Positions 14,542 to 23,246 of a DNA stretch of 25,997 nucleotides are shown piece after piece (the first letter of the stretch is position 1; each line of letters begins with the position of its first letter). Made by a program: the position numbers and the translations under genes. Source of the stretch: Nitrospirae bacterium CG2_30_53_67. Lineage in GTDB: Bacteria > CG2-30-53-67. Below the pieces are notes generated by a model. It saw nothing but the letters and a program-made list of their open reading frames with translations, was not told the origin of the DNA and made no database searches. The DNA is taken from the NCBI GenBank assembly GCA_001873285.1, contig MNYV01000029.1:1-25997 (forward strand). Direction: 5' to 3'.

Positions 14542-16254
14542 TTATGGAGCAGGCGGTCTTTTTCCCAAGGCCTTGTCCATTTGTATGTCTCTATCATAAA
14601 CATCTTCACGGAAATTAAGTCTTCCTGCTTCATCCACCCATGCGGTAAGATAGAGTATATAGACGGCTATAGGCTGGGGAAGCCGCACGGCTTTATTCCT
14701 GCCGTCGTCTATGGCGGCCTGTATCCTCTCTTGAGTCCACGAAGGGTCCCTCTTTAACAGGTACTCTGCCAGTTCCATGGGTTTTTCTATGCGGATGCAG
14801 CCGTGACTGAAGGCCCGGACATTTTTTGAAAAGAGATTCTTGACCGGTGTGTCGTGAAGATAGACATTGAACCTGTTCGGGAACATGAACTTGATCCGTC
14901 CGAGGGGATTCTGGGGGCCGGGGTCCTGCCTGAGTTTATAATTGAAGTTTTTGGCCGAGGCCAGGGACCAGTCCAGGGCCTCCGGGTCTATGACTTCTAT
15001 GCGGCCTTGGCCTTCCCATATAACCTTCAGGTTGTTTTTGGCCAGGTAATCGGGGTCTTTGCTCATTTTGGGGATGATCTCCCTGACCATGATATTTTTC
15101 GGAACATTCCAATAAGGATTCAGCTCCAGGTAGGTCATGACTGCGCTGAAGACAGGGGTATGCCAGTAATTTTTGCCCACCACGACCTTCATGGACATGT
15201 TCGTATGGCCGTTCTCAAATAAATCCAGTTTAAAGTCGGCAATGTTGACGATGATATATTTCTGCCCGAGATCCCTGGGTATCCAGCGCAGGCGCTCCAT
15301 GTTCAATTCAATCTGGCGGATTCTTGCCTGCACCGGGACATTTATGGCCTTCAATGTGGCAGGGCCGGCCACTCCGTCGGCGTCCAGCCCGTGCTGTTCC
15401 TGGAACCTGATGACGGCCTGTTCGAGGGTTTCGTCGAAAAGTTCTCCTGACTCATCTTCCTCAGGGGTAAGATCACCCGAAGCGATCAACCTCTTTTTAA
15501 GTTCAATGACCCGCCGGTCAAAACTCTCCTTTTTCAAGGAAGGCCCGGTTGAAACAGCCGGCCATCCCCCTCTTTCCGCTATTTTCCGGTCATGCGCCAG
15601 GGCCTGCCTGAGTCTGGAGTAACCATATTGTGACGGGAGAAGTTTTATTAAGGTTTCTTCTATGAGGTCGTCTTCCAGCGCCTTTTCAAGGATCGAGGAA
15701 ACATCAACGGTCTCCCGGCCGGCATGCCACTCTGCGTCAAGCGTTACCGGATTGACGCACCCTGCCGAGAGGTGACAGCTTAGCAGGAGGAATGCATCCG
15801 TGAGGAGCAGGTCGAGATCCGCCATGGTTTCAAAAGAGGGTCCATCCTTTGCTGCGCCTTCTCGTATGCCGGCTAAAAGGGATTCAATATTTTTGAGGTG
15901 ATAGTAATCCGGGGTGAGTCCTTCATTACGGGAATCTTCAATGGCCTTGACCAGTGCATAAGCTTGAGCTAAGGATCCGTTTGCGCCGGCCCATGCAGGC
16001 CTGAAGCCTCTTCTGCTGTAGAAGCGGTCAAGCATCACCGTATCATGGATAAACTCTTTTCCAATTCTGATTTTTGGGGGAGAACCGGCTTCAGAGATTC
16101 TTTTTTTGATGAGGTCCGCAGTTTTTGCATTCTCGCTCTCATCCCACGGGATGTCATGGGAAGCCCGGCCCTGCACAGCCGGGGACAAAGAGAAGAGCAA
16201 AAGAAAAATAAAAAGACTCGTGCAGGTTAGATATTTAGGTCTCCGGTATCTCAT
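14542..16254 (-). CDS. ldtD: L,D-transpeptidase, LdtD/YcbB type
   Basis: LdtD makes 3-3 crosslinks between mDAP residues in the periplasm, a beta-lactam-tolerant route. The protein has 570 residues from ATG 16254. It has a signal peptide or anchor (RPKYLTCTSLFIFLLLFSLS), an alpha-helical scaffold domain with the family motif RRGFRPAW, a PG_binding_1 module (RFQEQHGLDADGVAGPATL) and the YkuD catalytic domain (about 330-500). The last holds YLHDTPVKNLF and SHGCIRI with catalytic Cys486. A longer frame opens at 16344 but would bury the signal sequence 30 residues in. Neither start has a strong ribosome-binding site, so the start is uncertain. It stands next to mepK as in E. coli and is divergent from the STN-protein gene. 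Confidence 0.92.
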   Translation of the reverse strand: MRYRRPKYLTCTSLFIFLLLFSLSPAVQGRASHDIPWDESENAKTADLIKKRISEAGSPPKIRIGKEFIHDTVMLDRFYSRRGFRPAWAGANGSLAQAYALVKAIEDSRNEGLTPDYYHLKNIESLLAGIREGAAKDGPSFETMADLDLLLTDAFLLLSCHLSAGCVNPVTLDAEWHAGRETVDVSSILEKALEDDLIEETLIKLLPSQYGYSRLRQALAHDRKIAERGGWPAVSTGPSLKKESFDRRVIELKKRLIASGDLTPEEDESGELFDETLEQAVIRFQEQHGLDADGVAGPATLKAINVPVQARIRQIELNMERLRWIPRDLGQKYIIVNIADFKLDLFENGHTNMSMKVVVGKNYWHTPVFSAVMTYLELNPYWNVPKNIMVREIIPKMSKDPDYLAKNNLKVIWEGQGRIEVIDPEALDWSLASAKNFNYKLRQDPGPQNPLGRIKFMFPNRFNVYLHDTPVKNLFSKNVRAFSHGCIRIEKPMELAEYLLKRDPSWTQERIQAAIDDGRNKAVRLPQPIAVYILYLTAWVDEAGRLNFREDVYDRDIQMDKALGKRPPAP

Positions 16255-16484
16255 ACTGAAGGCGAATCCTAAAAAAGGCTTATAACGGATTTTAAAGTTA
16301 AGTTTTGACGATGATGACCTGTTCCAGCCATGATCGGCCATCATATACGATCAGGGGCAAGATCTCAAGCCCTATGGCTATCTTACGCCTTTGTTTCCTT
16401 ATAATAGTTCATAACATTTTTTACGATTAAAAATAATTAAAAAAGTTCTAAAGTTCCTTTTCCGGATTCCGATAAAGGAGCTTG

Positions 16485-17315
16485 ATGACATTGAAAAGAT
16501 CGGAACGAAGCATTCATGTTGGGGGTTTTCTATTGAAAACGATCTCTCCGTTCCTTTGCAGCATCTTCTCTTATATCTTGTTCGTTTTTGTATTCTGCTT
16601 CTTCACCGCATCCGGTGTTCGTGCGGAAAGTCTTGTTTTGAACGTCGAACATGGCCGTATGGATGCCGCAATTGAAAAAGCCACGCTGAATCAGGTGATG
16701 GAGTCCGTGATCCGGAAGACGGGCATCCGTGTGTTCATAGACCCATCGCTTCTCAATGACCGGATAAGCGTCCATTTCAAGGACCAAAACATTGAGGATG
16801 CTCTGAAGAAAATATCAGGAACACAAAGTTATGCCATGATCTTTTCCCCGGAAAAAGATGCGTCAGGAAACCACATTTTAAAGGCGGTCCGGATCTATCC
16901 TAAGGGCGGGCCGGATCATCAAGAGCGGTATGTCTCGTTGAACGATCATCTCCTTGCCGGGTTCAAGTCTTCGGGACCGGCTTTCCTGACCTCTCAAGAG
17001 GTGGGTGACATGCTGAAAAGGGACGAACAGGCGAGCCTGTCCCATGTGTCTCAGGAAAATTCCAAAAGAAAAAATGGGAAGGAGATGGGGAACACCCCTG
17101 GAAGCAGGTCGTTGATTGATGAGGCGCTCTATCGGGCAAAAAAGATGCAAAAATTTAAGGAGCTCAAGGCCAAGACCATGAATCAAAAAACTCAATATGA
17201 AACCAGGACGGCATTACAACTCCAAGAGGAAAAATCCGCCCTGCAAAGGATCGCTTTTGAATACAAGAGGCAGGAGTCCTTAAAGGCAAGTTTATCAAGA
17301 AATATGAGTCATTAA
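16485..17315 (+). CDS. Exported protein with a secretin/TonB short N-terminal (STN)-like domain
   Basis: A 276-residue protein. It has a long N-terminal export signal (hydrophobic core IFSYILFVFVFCFFTASG, likely cut after VRA). An STN-like domain follows, about residues 47-118: LNVEHGRMDAAIEKATLNQV, then TGIRVFIDPSLLNDRISVHF and the DALKKISG helix. STN domains sit at the entry of secretins and TonB-dependent receptors, but no secretin barrel follows here. The remaining 150 residues are charged and probably helical, with a Lys/Gln/Glu-rich coiled-coil-like end (RAKKMQKFKELKAKTMNQ). AAAGGAG (16474-16480) supports ATG 16485, four bases on; a TTG at 16482 would be too close. The stop is 23 bases before the giant repeat protein, so they form one transcription unit. 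Specific function is unknown. Confidence 0.68.
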   Translation: MTLKRSERSIHVGGFLLKTISPFLCSIFSYILFVFVFCFFTASGVRAESLVLNVEHGRMDAAIEKATLNQVMESVIRKTGIRVFIDPSLLNDRISVHFKDQNIEDALKKISGTQSYAMIFSPEKDASGNHILKAVRIYPKGGPDHQERYVSLNDHLLAGFKSSGPAFLTSQEVGDMLKRDEQASLSHVSQENSKRKNGKEMGNTPGSRSLIDEALYRAKKMQKFKELKAKTMNQKTQYETRTALQLQEEKSALQRIAFEYKRQESLKASLSRNMSH

Positions 17316-17338
17316 ACCATTAACAAGAAGGAGAAAGT

Positions 17339-20300
17339 ATGAAGGCAAAAACATTTTCAGTCAATCATTGGTTCATGCTGTTCAGTTTTTTCCTGATGGC
17401 TGTTTTCATTCATTCGTCTTATGCCTCGATGAACAGCGTAAGCATTGATACGGGGACGCCGGGCAGCCTGACCAACGTCACCATTTCACCGGACGGGGAT
17501 GGGACGGATGACCGGGCTAATGTTCATTTTACATCGGATGTGTCCGGGTCGTTCAAGGTGATGGTGGACACGAACGGCACACCGGGATTTCAGATGCCGG
17601 ACTGGTCGGATCCGAACTCGTGGCAGACATCGGATACGACCATGGAGGGCTGGGCCGGAGCCGGAGGACCCAATCAATTCATGTTCGAGGGGAGGGACAA
17701 CAAATGGCGTGTTCTTCCCAATGGGACGTATTCCATCAGGATCATGGTGGATGAAGACGGGGATTGGATCAATACGACGCTGGATCAGTCCATGGATAAT
17801 TCATTGACGGTTACCATCCAGACCGCCTCGATTTCAGGAAATGTGACCGCAGGGGGGAATCCGCTTCCCGGGGTCCATGTGAATGCCGGCTCGCAGTATG
17901 GCTGGGGAGATTCTGATACGGACTCAAGCGGAAACTACACCATTTCCGGCCTCAAGGCCGGCAGCTATCATGTCAATGCACAGAAGAGCGGGTACGTCTC
18001 TGCGGATTATCCCGGAGGAGACGTTGCCGTGACGGCGGGACAGAATACACCCGGCATCAATTTTACCATGTCCCCTTCGATCCTGGTTACAGGGGCCATT
18101 ACGATCCCCGCGGCTTTTACCAGTTTTGTCAACATGTGGGGAGGCATGGAGGACCAGCTCTGGATCAACATCAACGGCTGGACCGATGACGGATCCGACT
18201 GGGTCTGGGGCAATGCGCACATCCATGCAGCGGACGGCCAGTTCTGCCTGAACGCCCTGCCCGGAGATGATTTTGATAACGATGGAAAAGAAGATCCGGT
18301 CGAGTGCTCCAGTCCGACATCCACAACTTATTCACTCGATGTCAAACCACCGGCTTCAGGACAGACCAAGACCTACCATATCCGGGCCGAGGCCAATAAC
18401 TACGCCAGTGTGGAATATACCGTGACGGTGAATGGCAGCGGCGGCGCCCAGGACATCACCATGACCAAGGCCAGCCGGATTTTCGGGACCGTGACCCTGC
18501 CGTCCGCCAATGCGGGATCAACGCCGCTTTGGATCAATGTGAACGCAAGGACGGCGAGCGGGACCATGGCCTGGGGCGGGGGCTCCGTGGATATAGGCCA
18601 GACCCAGGGAAATTTCGACATCCGATCCGCCCTTGAAGGGACCTACACCGTGGAAGTTCAGGTCATGGGTTATAAGACCAGCAGTGTCTCCAGTGTTGTG
18701 GTCACCGCAGGTCAGGATACGGATTTAGGCAACATCAGCATCTCTCAGGGCGGGACCATCAGCGGGATCATCACCATCGCCGGAGACACCGGCAGTTATC
18801 AGATGTATCCTGGAGATCCCGGAACCCAGCCCATCATGCTTTGGGTGGACGCAGGATCTTCGGACGGCAGCGGATGGAGCGGGACCCAGGTGCAGATTCC
18901 CCGAGGGCTCAACCAGAGTGTCTCCTATACTATAGGCGGTCTGGGCGCCGGAACCTATGAAATCCATTCCTGGCTGGGAGAAGGGTATGAGCAGACCCCC
19001 ATGCCGCTGACGGCAACCCTGGCCGGGGACACCAGCAATGCGACCGGCGTGGATATGTCCTTTGCGCCTTATTCAGGAAAGATTACAGGGACCGTATCAG
19101 GAACGGGTCTGGATCTCTCCAAAGTGGTTGTGAGGGCCATGAAGGCCGGATGGGGATGGCAGCAGCCCGTAACAACCCAGCCTTCAGGAGACGGATCTTA
19201 TACGCTGACCGGTCTGGGGACCTCGGAATATATTCTTGAAGTCAATGAGTACGTCAATTCAGCGGATATGCTGAACGGCGCTCAGCCGATGCCTACCGGA
19301 AACTTCGGGACCGAGACAGTTAGAGTCCCGGTCACCAACGGCGAGACCACTTCCGGTCAGAACGTTACATTAAGCGCCGGAGGGGTTATTACCGGAAGCA
19401 TATCACTGGAGCCGGGCTACAGCGGGAGTGTGAACTTCAACACGGATCTCGTAGGCAAAATGGTGACCGCCATGCCCATGAAGATGGCCATGATGGGAGG
19501 ATCCTCGATGTTCATGGGACCGATCCTGCCCGACGGGACCTATACCATCTCCGGTCTGGGGGCAGGGGCGTACAGTGTCTCGCCTCCCACGGAACTGACC
19601 GATCAGATGGCGGGTTTCGATCCCAATGCACAGATGATGCAGGCGCCATTCGAGCCCGACATTGCGGCCGACAGCCGGATGGTCTCGGTATCCTCCGGAC
19701 AGACCAAGTCAGGGGTTGATTTCGTCCTATCTGACGGATATTCCGTGAGCGGGACCCTGACCCTTCCGGATATTCCGACAGGAGACCAGTGGAACTATGT
19801 ATGCGAAATTGAACTCCGGCATCCCCGAAAGGAAGGGATGGGCCGGCACATGCCGGTTTTTGTCAAGGATTTCAACGGGACCAAGACTTATTCCTTTACT
19901 CTGGAACATATCATGGACGGTGACTATGTGATCCAGGCCTGGTCCAATAACTACACCGTCGCCTACAAGAACATTTCCGTGAACGATAGCGACGTGGCCG
20001 GTGCGAACCTGGAATTAAAGAAAGGCGCCAGCATCACCGGTACGCTCGTCAATGCGAGCAGCGGCAAGGCTGTAACACCCTCTGACGGTATCCGGGTCCG
20101 CTGTGAGGCTTACCCCTGGGTAGAGGGGAGCTGGAGAGAAACCATGCAGGACCCCTGGTCCACCAGCCGGTTTACGGATCAGGGCGGCATCTATACCGGG
20201 GCATTCACCCTGGCCAATCTCCCAGCCGGGACCTATGTCGTGACCGTGGAAGCGGAACACGGCATGAAAGAGAACGGCGCCAAGAACTACATCGGGATCC

Positions 20301-22234
20301 GGAAGGCCGGTGTCGTGGTTCCTGAAACCTCGGGGGCCAGCGTGGATATCGGTACGCTGGAACTCCATGAAGGCGTTTCCATCAGCGGTACGGTAACGTC
20401 TGAATCCACCGGTGCGCCTTTGGGGAACATTGATGTTGAGGCCATGCCGGTGGACGGGAAGGACGGATCCACATCGGCTTTTGCCACCACGGACTCAAAA
20501 GGAAACTATACGATTTATGGCGTGGATCCCAACGTCAAATACTACACCGTGATTGCCGGCTCAAGGCCGGATTTCATGAAGTTCATCCCGGTGACCTGGG
20601 GTGAGGTGGAAAAGGACGTGGAAGTGGCATCCGCAGGTTTGACCGGTGTGGACTTTGCGCTCCCGGCTGCCAACGCCACGCTGTCCGGGACCATCCACAA
20701 GACCGGTAGTTCGCCGTGGATGCTCCCCTTCATGGAAGACGACATGCCGGCGCCCTTTATCCTGCTCCAGAAGCAGGGTGAAGTCTACTCGGACCCCATG
20801 GGCGGTATCGATACCATAGGAGAACCGAGTGACGGCGATACCACGACCTTCAGCATCAGCGGGATTGTTCCCGGAACGTACAATCTCAAGATCTTCAGCA
20901 GGGGATACACCACGAAGATCGTCCGGGGCATCGTGATTGCAGAAGGGGACAATGTCATCTCTACAGCCCTGGAATTGGTAGAAGGCGGGACGGTTTCCGG
21001 CTCGGTGGTCAAGGACGACGGGACCTATCCCACAACCTCCGAGGTTTCAGAAGTGGTTGCGGTCTCTGAGGATCTGGAGGTGCTGATCTTCGGGACCCTG
21101 ACGGCCAATGAGGCCTCTCGAGAGGTTTCGGCTTATTCCATCAGCGGGCTTGAGGCCGGGAAGTCCTATCGCCTGGTATTTATCAGCGAGGGCGATAAGG
21201 GGCCCGGCGAGGTCCATGTGATGCCGGACATGATCAGCGCGGGTAATACCTACAATGCCGTGCTCGGTGACAATGCCCCGATTATCACGGCCCGTGCCAA
21301 GAAGAATGCCGATGGGACTTTCTCCATCGGGATATTCAGCACCAGTTACTTTAATGATGCATCCGCATCGAACATCCTCTCCCTGAGTCAGGGAGGAGGA
21401 ACGCTCACGGCGACATTGGGACCGGACAAGATGACGATTGATGCCGGCTATACACCGGACGCAGCCGATACCATTTTCACTTTGGCATTGACGGCGCATT
21501 ACGGCAAGAACAACAACACGGTCAGCGCGTCCTTCTCCTATGACGTGAACTCCACGGCATGGAACCAGGGGACCGTGAACACCCTGATGGGCGGCATGGT
21601 CGGTCTGGGGCAGGGCGACAAGTCCAAGGTCTTCATGGAACCTGGAGACGTCACGGATGGAGACGGCGACGGCGTATCAACCGTGACCATGCAGAAAGAC
21701 GATTCAGGTGTCAGCGGGAACGGCGTGCATGCCAATTCCGTAGAGAGGAGATCCCTCCTGGCTGAAGCTACGGACCCGCTTCCTGCCGGTGCCACGGCGG
21801 CGAGCGCCCTGTATGATATCGCGCTTCCCTCAGGAGATTCAATCACAACGGGCGCATCGGTGACGGTATCACTCCAGTACAATGACTCAGTGACCGACAC
21901 GACCAACCTGCACATCTACCACTTTACCGGCGGAGCGTGGGTTGCCGAGGACACCAACCTGACCATTGATACCGTGAACAAGACCCTCACCGCGGACGTA
22001 ACCAGCCTATCGCCATTCCAGGTGGTTACGGCCTCCTCGGTGGATACGCCTGCGGACACGCCTGCAGATACGCCTGCGGCAGTCTCAAGCGGCGGGGGCG
22101 GAGGAGGAGGATGCAGCCTCGCATCGAATCCTGTCTCCATGCCTAACGGCATAGGGGAGACGGCGTTGATGATTCTGCCTCTGTTGGTCCTTGTCTTGAT
22201 GAAGTTAAGGAGGCGGTCTCAGGATCAGAATTGA
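17339..22234 (+). CDS. Giant surface/exported repeat protein with Gly7-Cys C-terminal sorting signal
   Basis: A 1631-residue protein. The signal peptide is likely cut after SYA (29). A FlgD-Ig-like domain follows (about 31-160, with ISPDGDGTDDRANVHF). Then come about 11 carboxypeptidase-regulatory-like beta-sandwich modules, each opening with a pattern such as SISGNVT, RIFGTVTLP, VSISGTVTSESTG or ATLSGTIHKTG and often containing GNYTISGLKAGSYHV-like turns. A C-terminal beta domain ends SLSPFQVV, and a DTPADTPADTPA linker leads to seven Gly and Cys1592 (codon 22112-22114). A short spacer, a hydrophobic helix (ALMILPLLVLVLMK) and Leu-Arg3 close it. Gly-rich plus Cys, helix and Arg cluster is the layout of Cys-type CTERM sorting signals. 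AAGGAG precedes ATG. Role is unknown; adhesion, polymer binding or a structural surface layer are possible. Confidence 0.82.
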   Translation: MKAKTFSVNHWFMLFSFFLMAVFIHSSYASMNSVSIDTGTPGSLTNVTISPDGDGTDDRANVHFTSDVSGSFKVMVDTNGTPGFQMPDWSDPNSWQTSDTTMEGWAGAGGPNQFMFEGRDNKWRVLPNGTYSIRIMVDEDGDWINTTLDQSMDNSLTVTIQTASISGNVTAGGNPLPGVHVNAGSQYGWGDSDTDSSGNYTISGLKAGSYHVNAQKSGYVSADYPGGDVAVTAGQNTPGINFTMSPSILVTGAITIPAAFTSFVNMWGGMEDQLWININGWTDDGSDWVWGNAHIHAADGQFCLNALPGDDFDNDGKEDPVECSSPTSTTYSLDVKPPASGQTKTYHIRAEANNYASVEYTVTVNGSGGAQDITMTKASRIFGTVTLPSANAGSTPLWINVNARTASGTMAWGGGSVDIGQTQGNFDIRSALEGTYTVEVQVMGYKTSSVSSVVVTAGQDTDLGNISISQGGTISGIITIAGDTGSYQMYPGDPGTQPIMLWVDAGSSDGSGWSGTQVQIPRGLNQSVSYTIGGLGAGTYEIHSWLGEGYEQTPMPLTATLAGDTSNATGVDMSFAPYSGKITGTVSGTGLDLSKVVVRAMKAGWGWQQPVTTQPSGDGSYTLTGLGTSEYILEVNEYVNSADMLNGAQPMPTGNFGTETVRVPVTNGETTSGQNVTLSAGGVITGSISLEPGYSGSVNFNTDLVGKMVTAMPMKMAMMGGSSMFMGPILPDGTYTISGLGAGAYSVSPPTELTDQMAGFDPNAQMMQAPFEPDIAADSRMVSVSSGQTKSGVDFVLSDGYSVSGTLTLPDIPTGDQWNYVCEIELRHPRKEGMGRHMPVFVKDFNGTKTYSFTLEHIMDGDYVIQAWSNNYTVAYKNISVNDSDVAGANLELKKGASITGTLVNASSGKAVTPSDGIRVRCEAYPWVEGSWRETMQDPWSTSRFTDQGGIYTGAFTLANLPAGTYVVTVEAEHGMKENGAKNYIGIRKAGVVVPETSGASVDIGTLELHEGVSISGTVTSESTGAPLGNIDVEAMPVDGKDGSTSAFATTDSKGNYTIYGVDPNVKYYTVIAGSRPDFMKFIPVTWGEVEKDVEVASAGLTGVDFALPAANATLSGTIHKTGSSPWMLPFMEDDMPAPFILLQKQGEVYSDPMGGIDTIGEPSDGDTTTFSISGIVPGTYNLKIFSRGYTTKIVRGIVIAEGDNVISTALELVEGGTVSGSVVKDDGTYPTTSEVSEVVAVSEDLEVLIFGTLTANEASREVSAYSISGLEAGKSYRLVFISEGDKGPGEVHVMPDMISAGNTYNAVLGDNAPIITARAKKNADGTFSIGIFSTSYFNDASASNILSLSQGGGTLTATLGPDKMTIDAGYTPDAADTIFTLALTAHYGKNNNTVSASFSYDVNSTAWNQGTVNTLMGGMVGLGQGDKSKVFMEPGDVTDGDGDGVSTVTMQKDDSGVSGNGVHANSVERRSLLAEATDPLPAGATAASALYDIALPSGDSITTGASVTVSLQYNDSVTDTTNLHIYHFTGGAWVAEDTNLTIDTVNKTLTADVTSLSPFQVVTASSVDTPADTPADTPAAVSSGGGGGGGCSLASNPVSMPNGIGETALMILPLLVLVLMKLRRRSQDQN

Positions 22235-22258
22235 TCCGGGCTGTAAAAACAGCATGAG

Positions 22259-22290
22259 AAAGGGGCAGGACTCAGATCCTGCCCCTTTAT
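22259..22290. terminator. Strong bidirectional intrinsic terminator
   Basis: AAAGGGGCAGGA (22259-22270) pairs perfectly over 12 bases with TCCTGCCCCTTT (22277-22288), with a six-base loop and then ATTTTCT on the plus strand. It lies 24 bases after the giant repeat gene. Read on the minus strand it overlaps the gspM stop codon and is followed by T-rich sequence, so it can end both convergent operons. Confidence 0.88.
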
Positions 22291-23246
22291 TTTCTACTAT
22301 CACCGCCCTGAAGAAGGGTTCCCACGGAAAGGGTCGCTTCGAGTCCACTCTGGTCTTTTCCTGTAATCATCTTCAGGTTCTTGATATACAGCAAGTCTTC
22401 CGAACTTTCGATCTGATAAAGAAAACGAGTCAAATCATCAATCTTGATATTCTCGAGTTTGATCTCGGCCAGGGATTCCCGGAACTGCCCGACAGGGTTC
22501 TCACGCTGGGGCCTGATGTAGGTGATCTTGTCCTTGACTTCGGCCTTTGTGGCCAGTTGTTCCAGGTATGAGAAAACAGAGAATCCCTGCCCGCGCTGAT
22601 CTATGATTTTTTTGATTTGTTCCATCCCTCCACGGTCTTGTACAACAGAGGATTGGAGCCGGACCATTTCGGAGAGTTCCGTTTTCTTCTTCTGGATTTT
22701 GATGTTGATCAATTCATTATTTTGAAACATGGGGTCCATGACCCATGTGTAAAAGGCAAGAACGGAAAGGAAGATGAGTCCGGAGAGGACGATACGCTGC
22801 TCTCGGGCGCTCAATTCCTGGTAGTAGTGGAAAATGCGCTGGAACAAAGGTTGTTGCCGTATCTGGTCCAGAAGACGGGCATATATGGATTTTTTCTCGT
22901 GAGTCTCCGGACTCGGAATCAAGGGCGGCCCGGAATAAGGAGCGGATTCTTGTATGGGGGACGCCCCGACGGGAATCGTTTCATCGAGGTTCTCGGCAGT
23001 TCCTTCCGGCGCATGCGGTGTTTCGGCCGCCCGTCCGGGAGCCTGTTCACCGGATGTGACTTGTTCCGAGACGTCCCCGGATTCGTTCGTGACCTTGAAG
23101 ATATGTTTTTCTTCAGGGGCCGTATCTGAAGCGTCATGGGCGCTCTGTTCATCGATCCTGGGGGCGCCTTCCAGGAGGGCTTCCCATCCTTTGGGATCCA
23201 GATTCATTTTTGCTTTCTTTCGAAGAGAGTCTTCCTTGTCAGTCAT
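22287..23246 (-). CDS. gspM: Type II secretion system protein M with long N-terminal extension
   Basis: GspM is a single-pass inner-membrane protein that partners GspL in the T2SS assembly platform. In this 319-residue protein the GspM core begins near residue 143 (YQELSAREQRIVLSGLIFL), with the transmembrane helix at about 152-170, a coiled-coil and a periplasmic ferredoxin-like part (FSYLEQLATKAEV ... LENIKIDDLTRFLYQIESSE). Usual GspM proteins are about 160-180 residues. The extra 140 are cytoplasmic, Pro/Glu/Ser-rich and probably disordered, and start with a basic tip (DSLRKKAKMN). ATG 23246 is chosen because it overlaps the ParA stop as ATGACTGA; an upstream in-frame start at 23261 is possible. 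It is the last gene of the operon, and its stop lies in the terminator. Confidence 0.8.
   Translation of the reverse strand: MTDKEDSLRKKAKMNLDPKGWEALLEGAPRIDEQSAHDASDTAPEEKHIFKVTNESGDVSEQVTSGEQAPGRAAETPHAPEGTAENLDETIPVGASPIQESAPYSGPPLIPSPETHEKKSIYARLLDQIRQQPLFQRIFHYYQELSAREQRIVLSGLIFLSVLAFYTWVMDPMFQNNELINIKIQKKKTELSEMVRLQSSVVQDRGGMEQIKKIIDQRGQGFSVFSYLEQLATKAEVKDKITYIRPQRENPVGQFRESLAEIKLENIKIDDLTRFLYQIESSEDLLYIKNLKMITGKDQSGLEATLSVGTLLQGGDSRK

Noticed and set aside
16400-16405. Perfect TATAAT upstream of the STN-protein gene
   Set aside because: No acceptable -35 box at 16-18 bases spacing; the region is simply A/T-rich, so it is not listed as a promoter.
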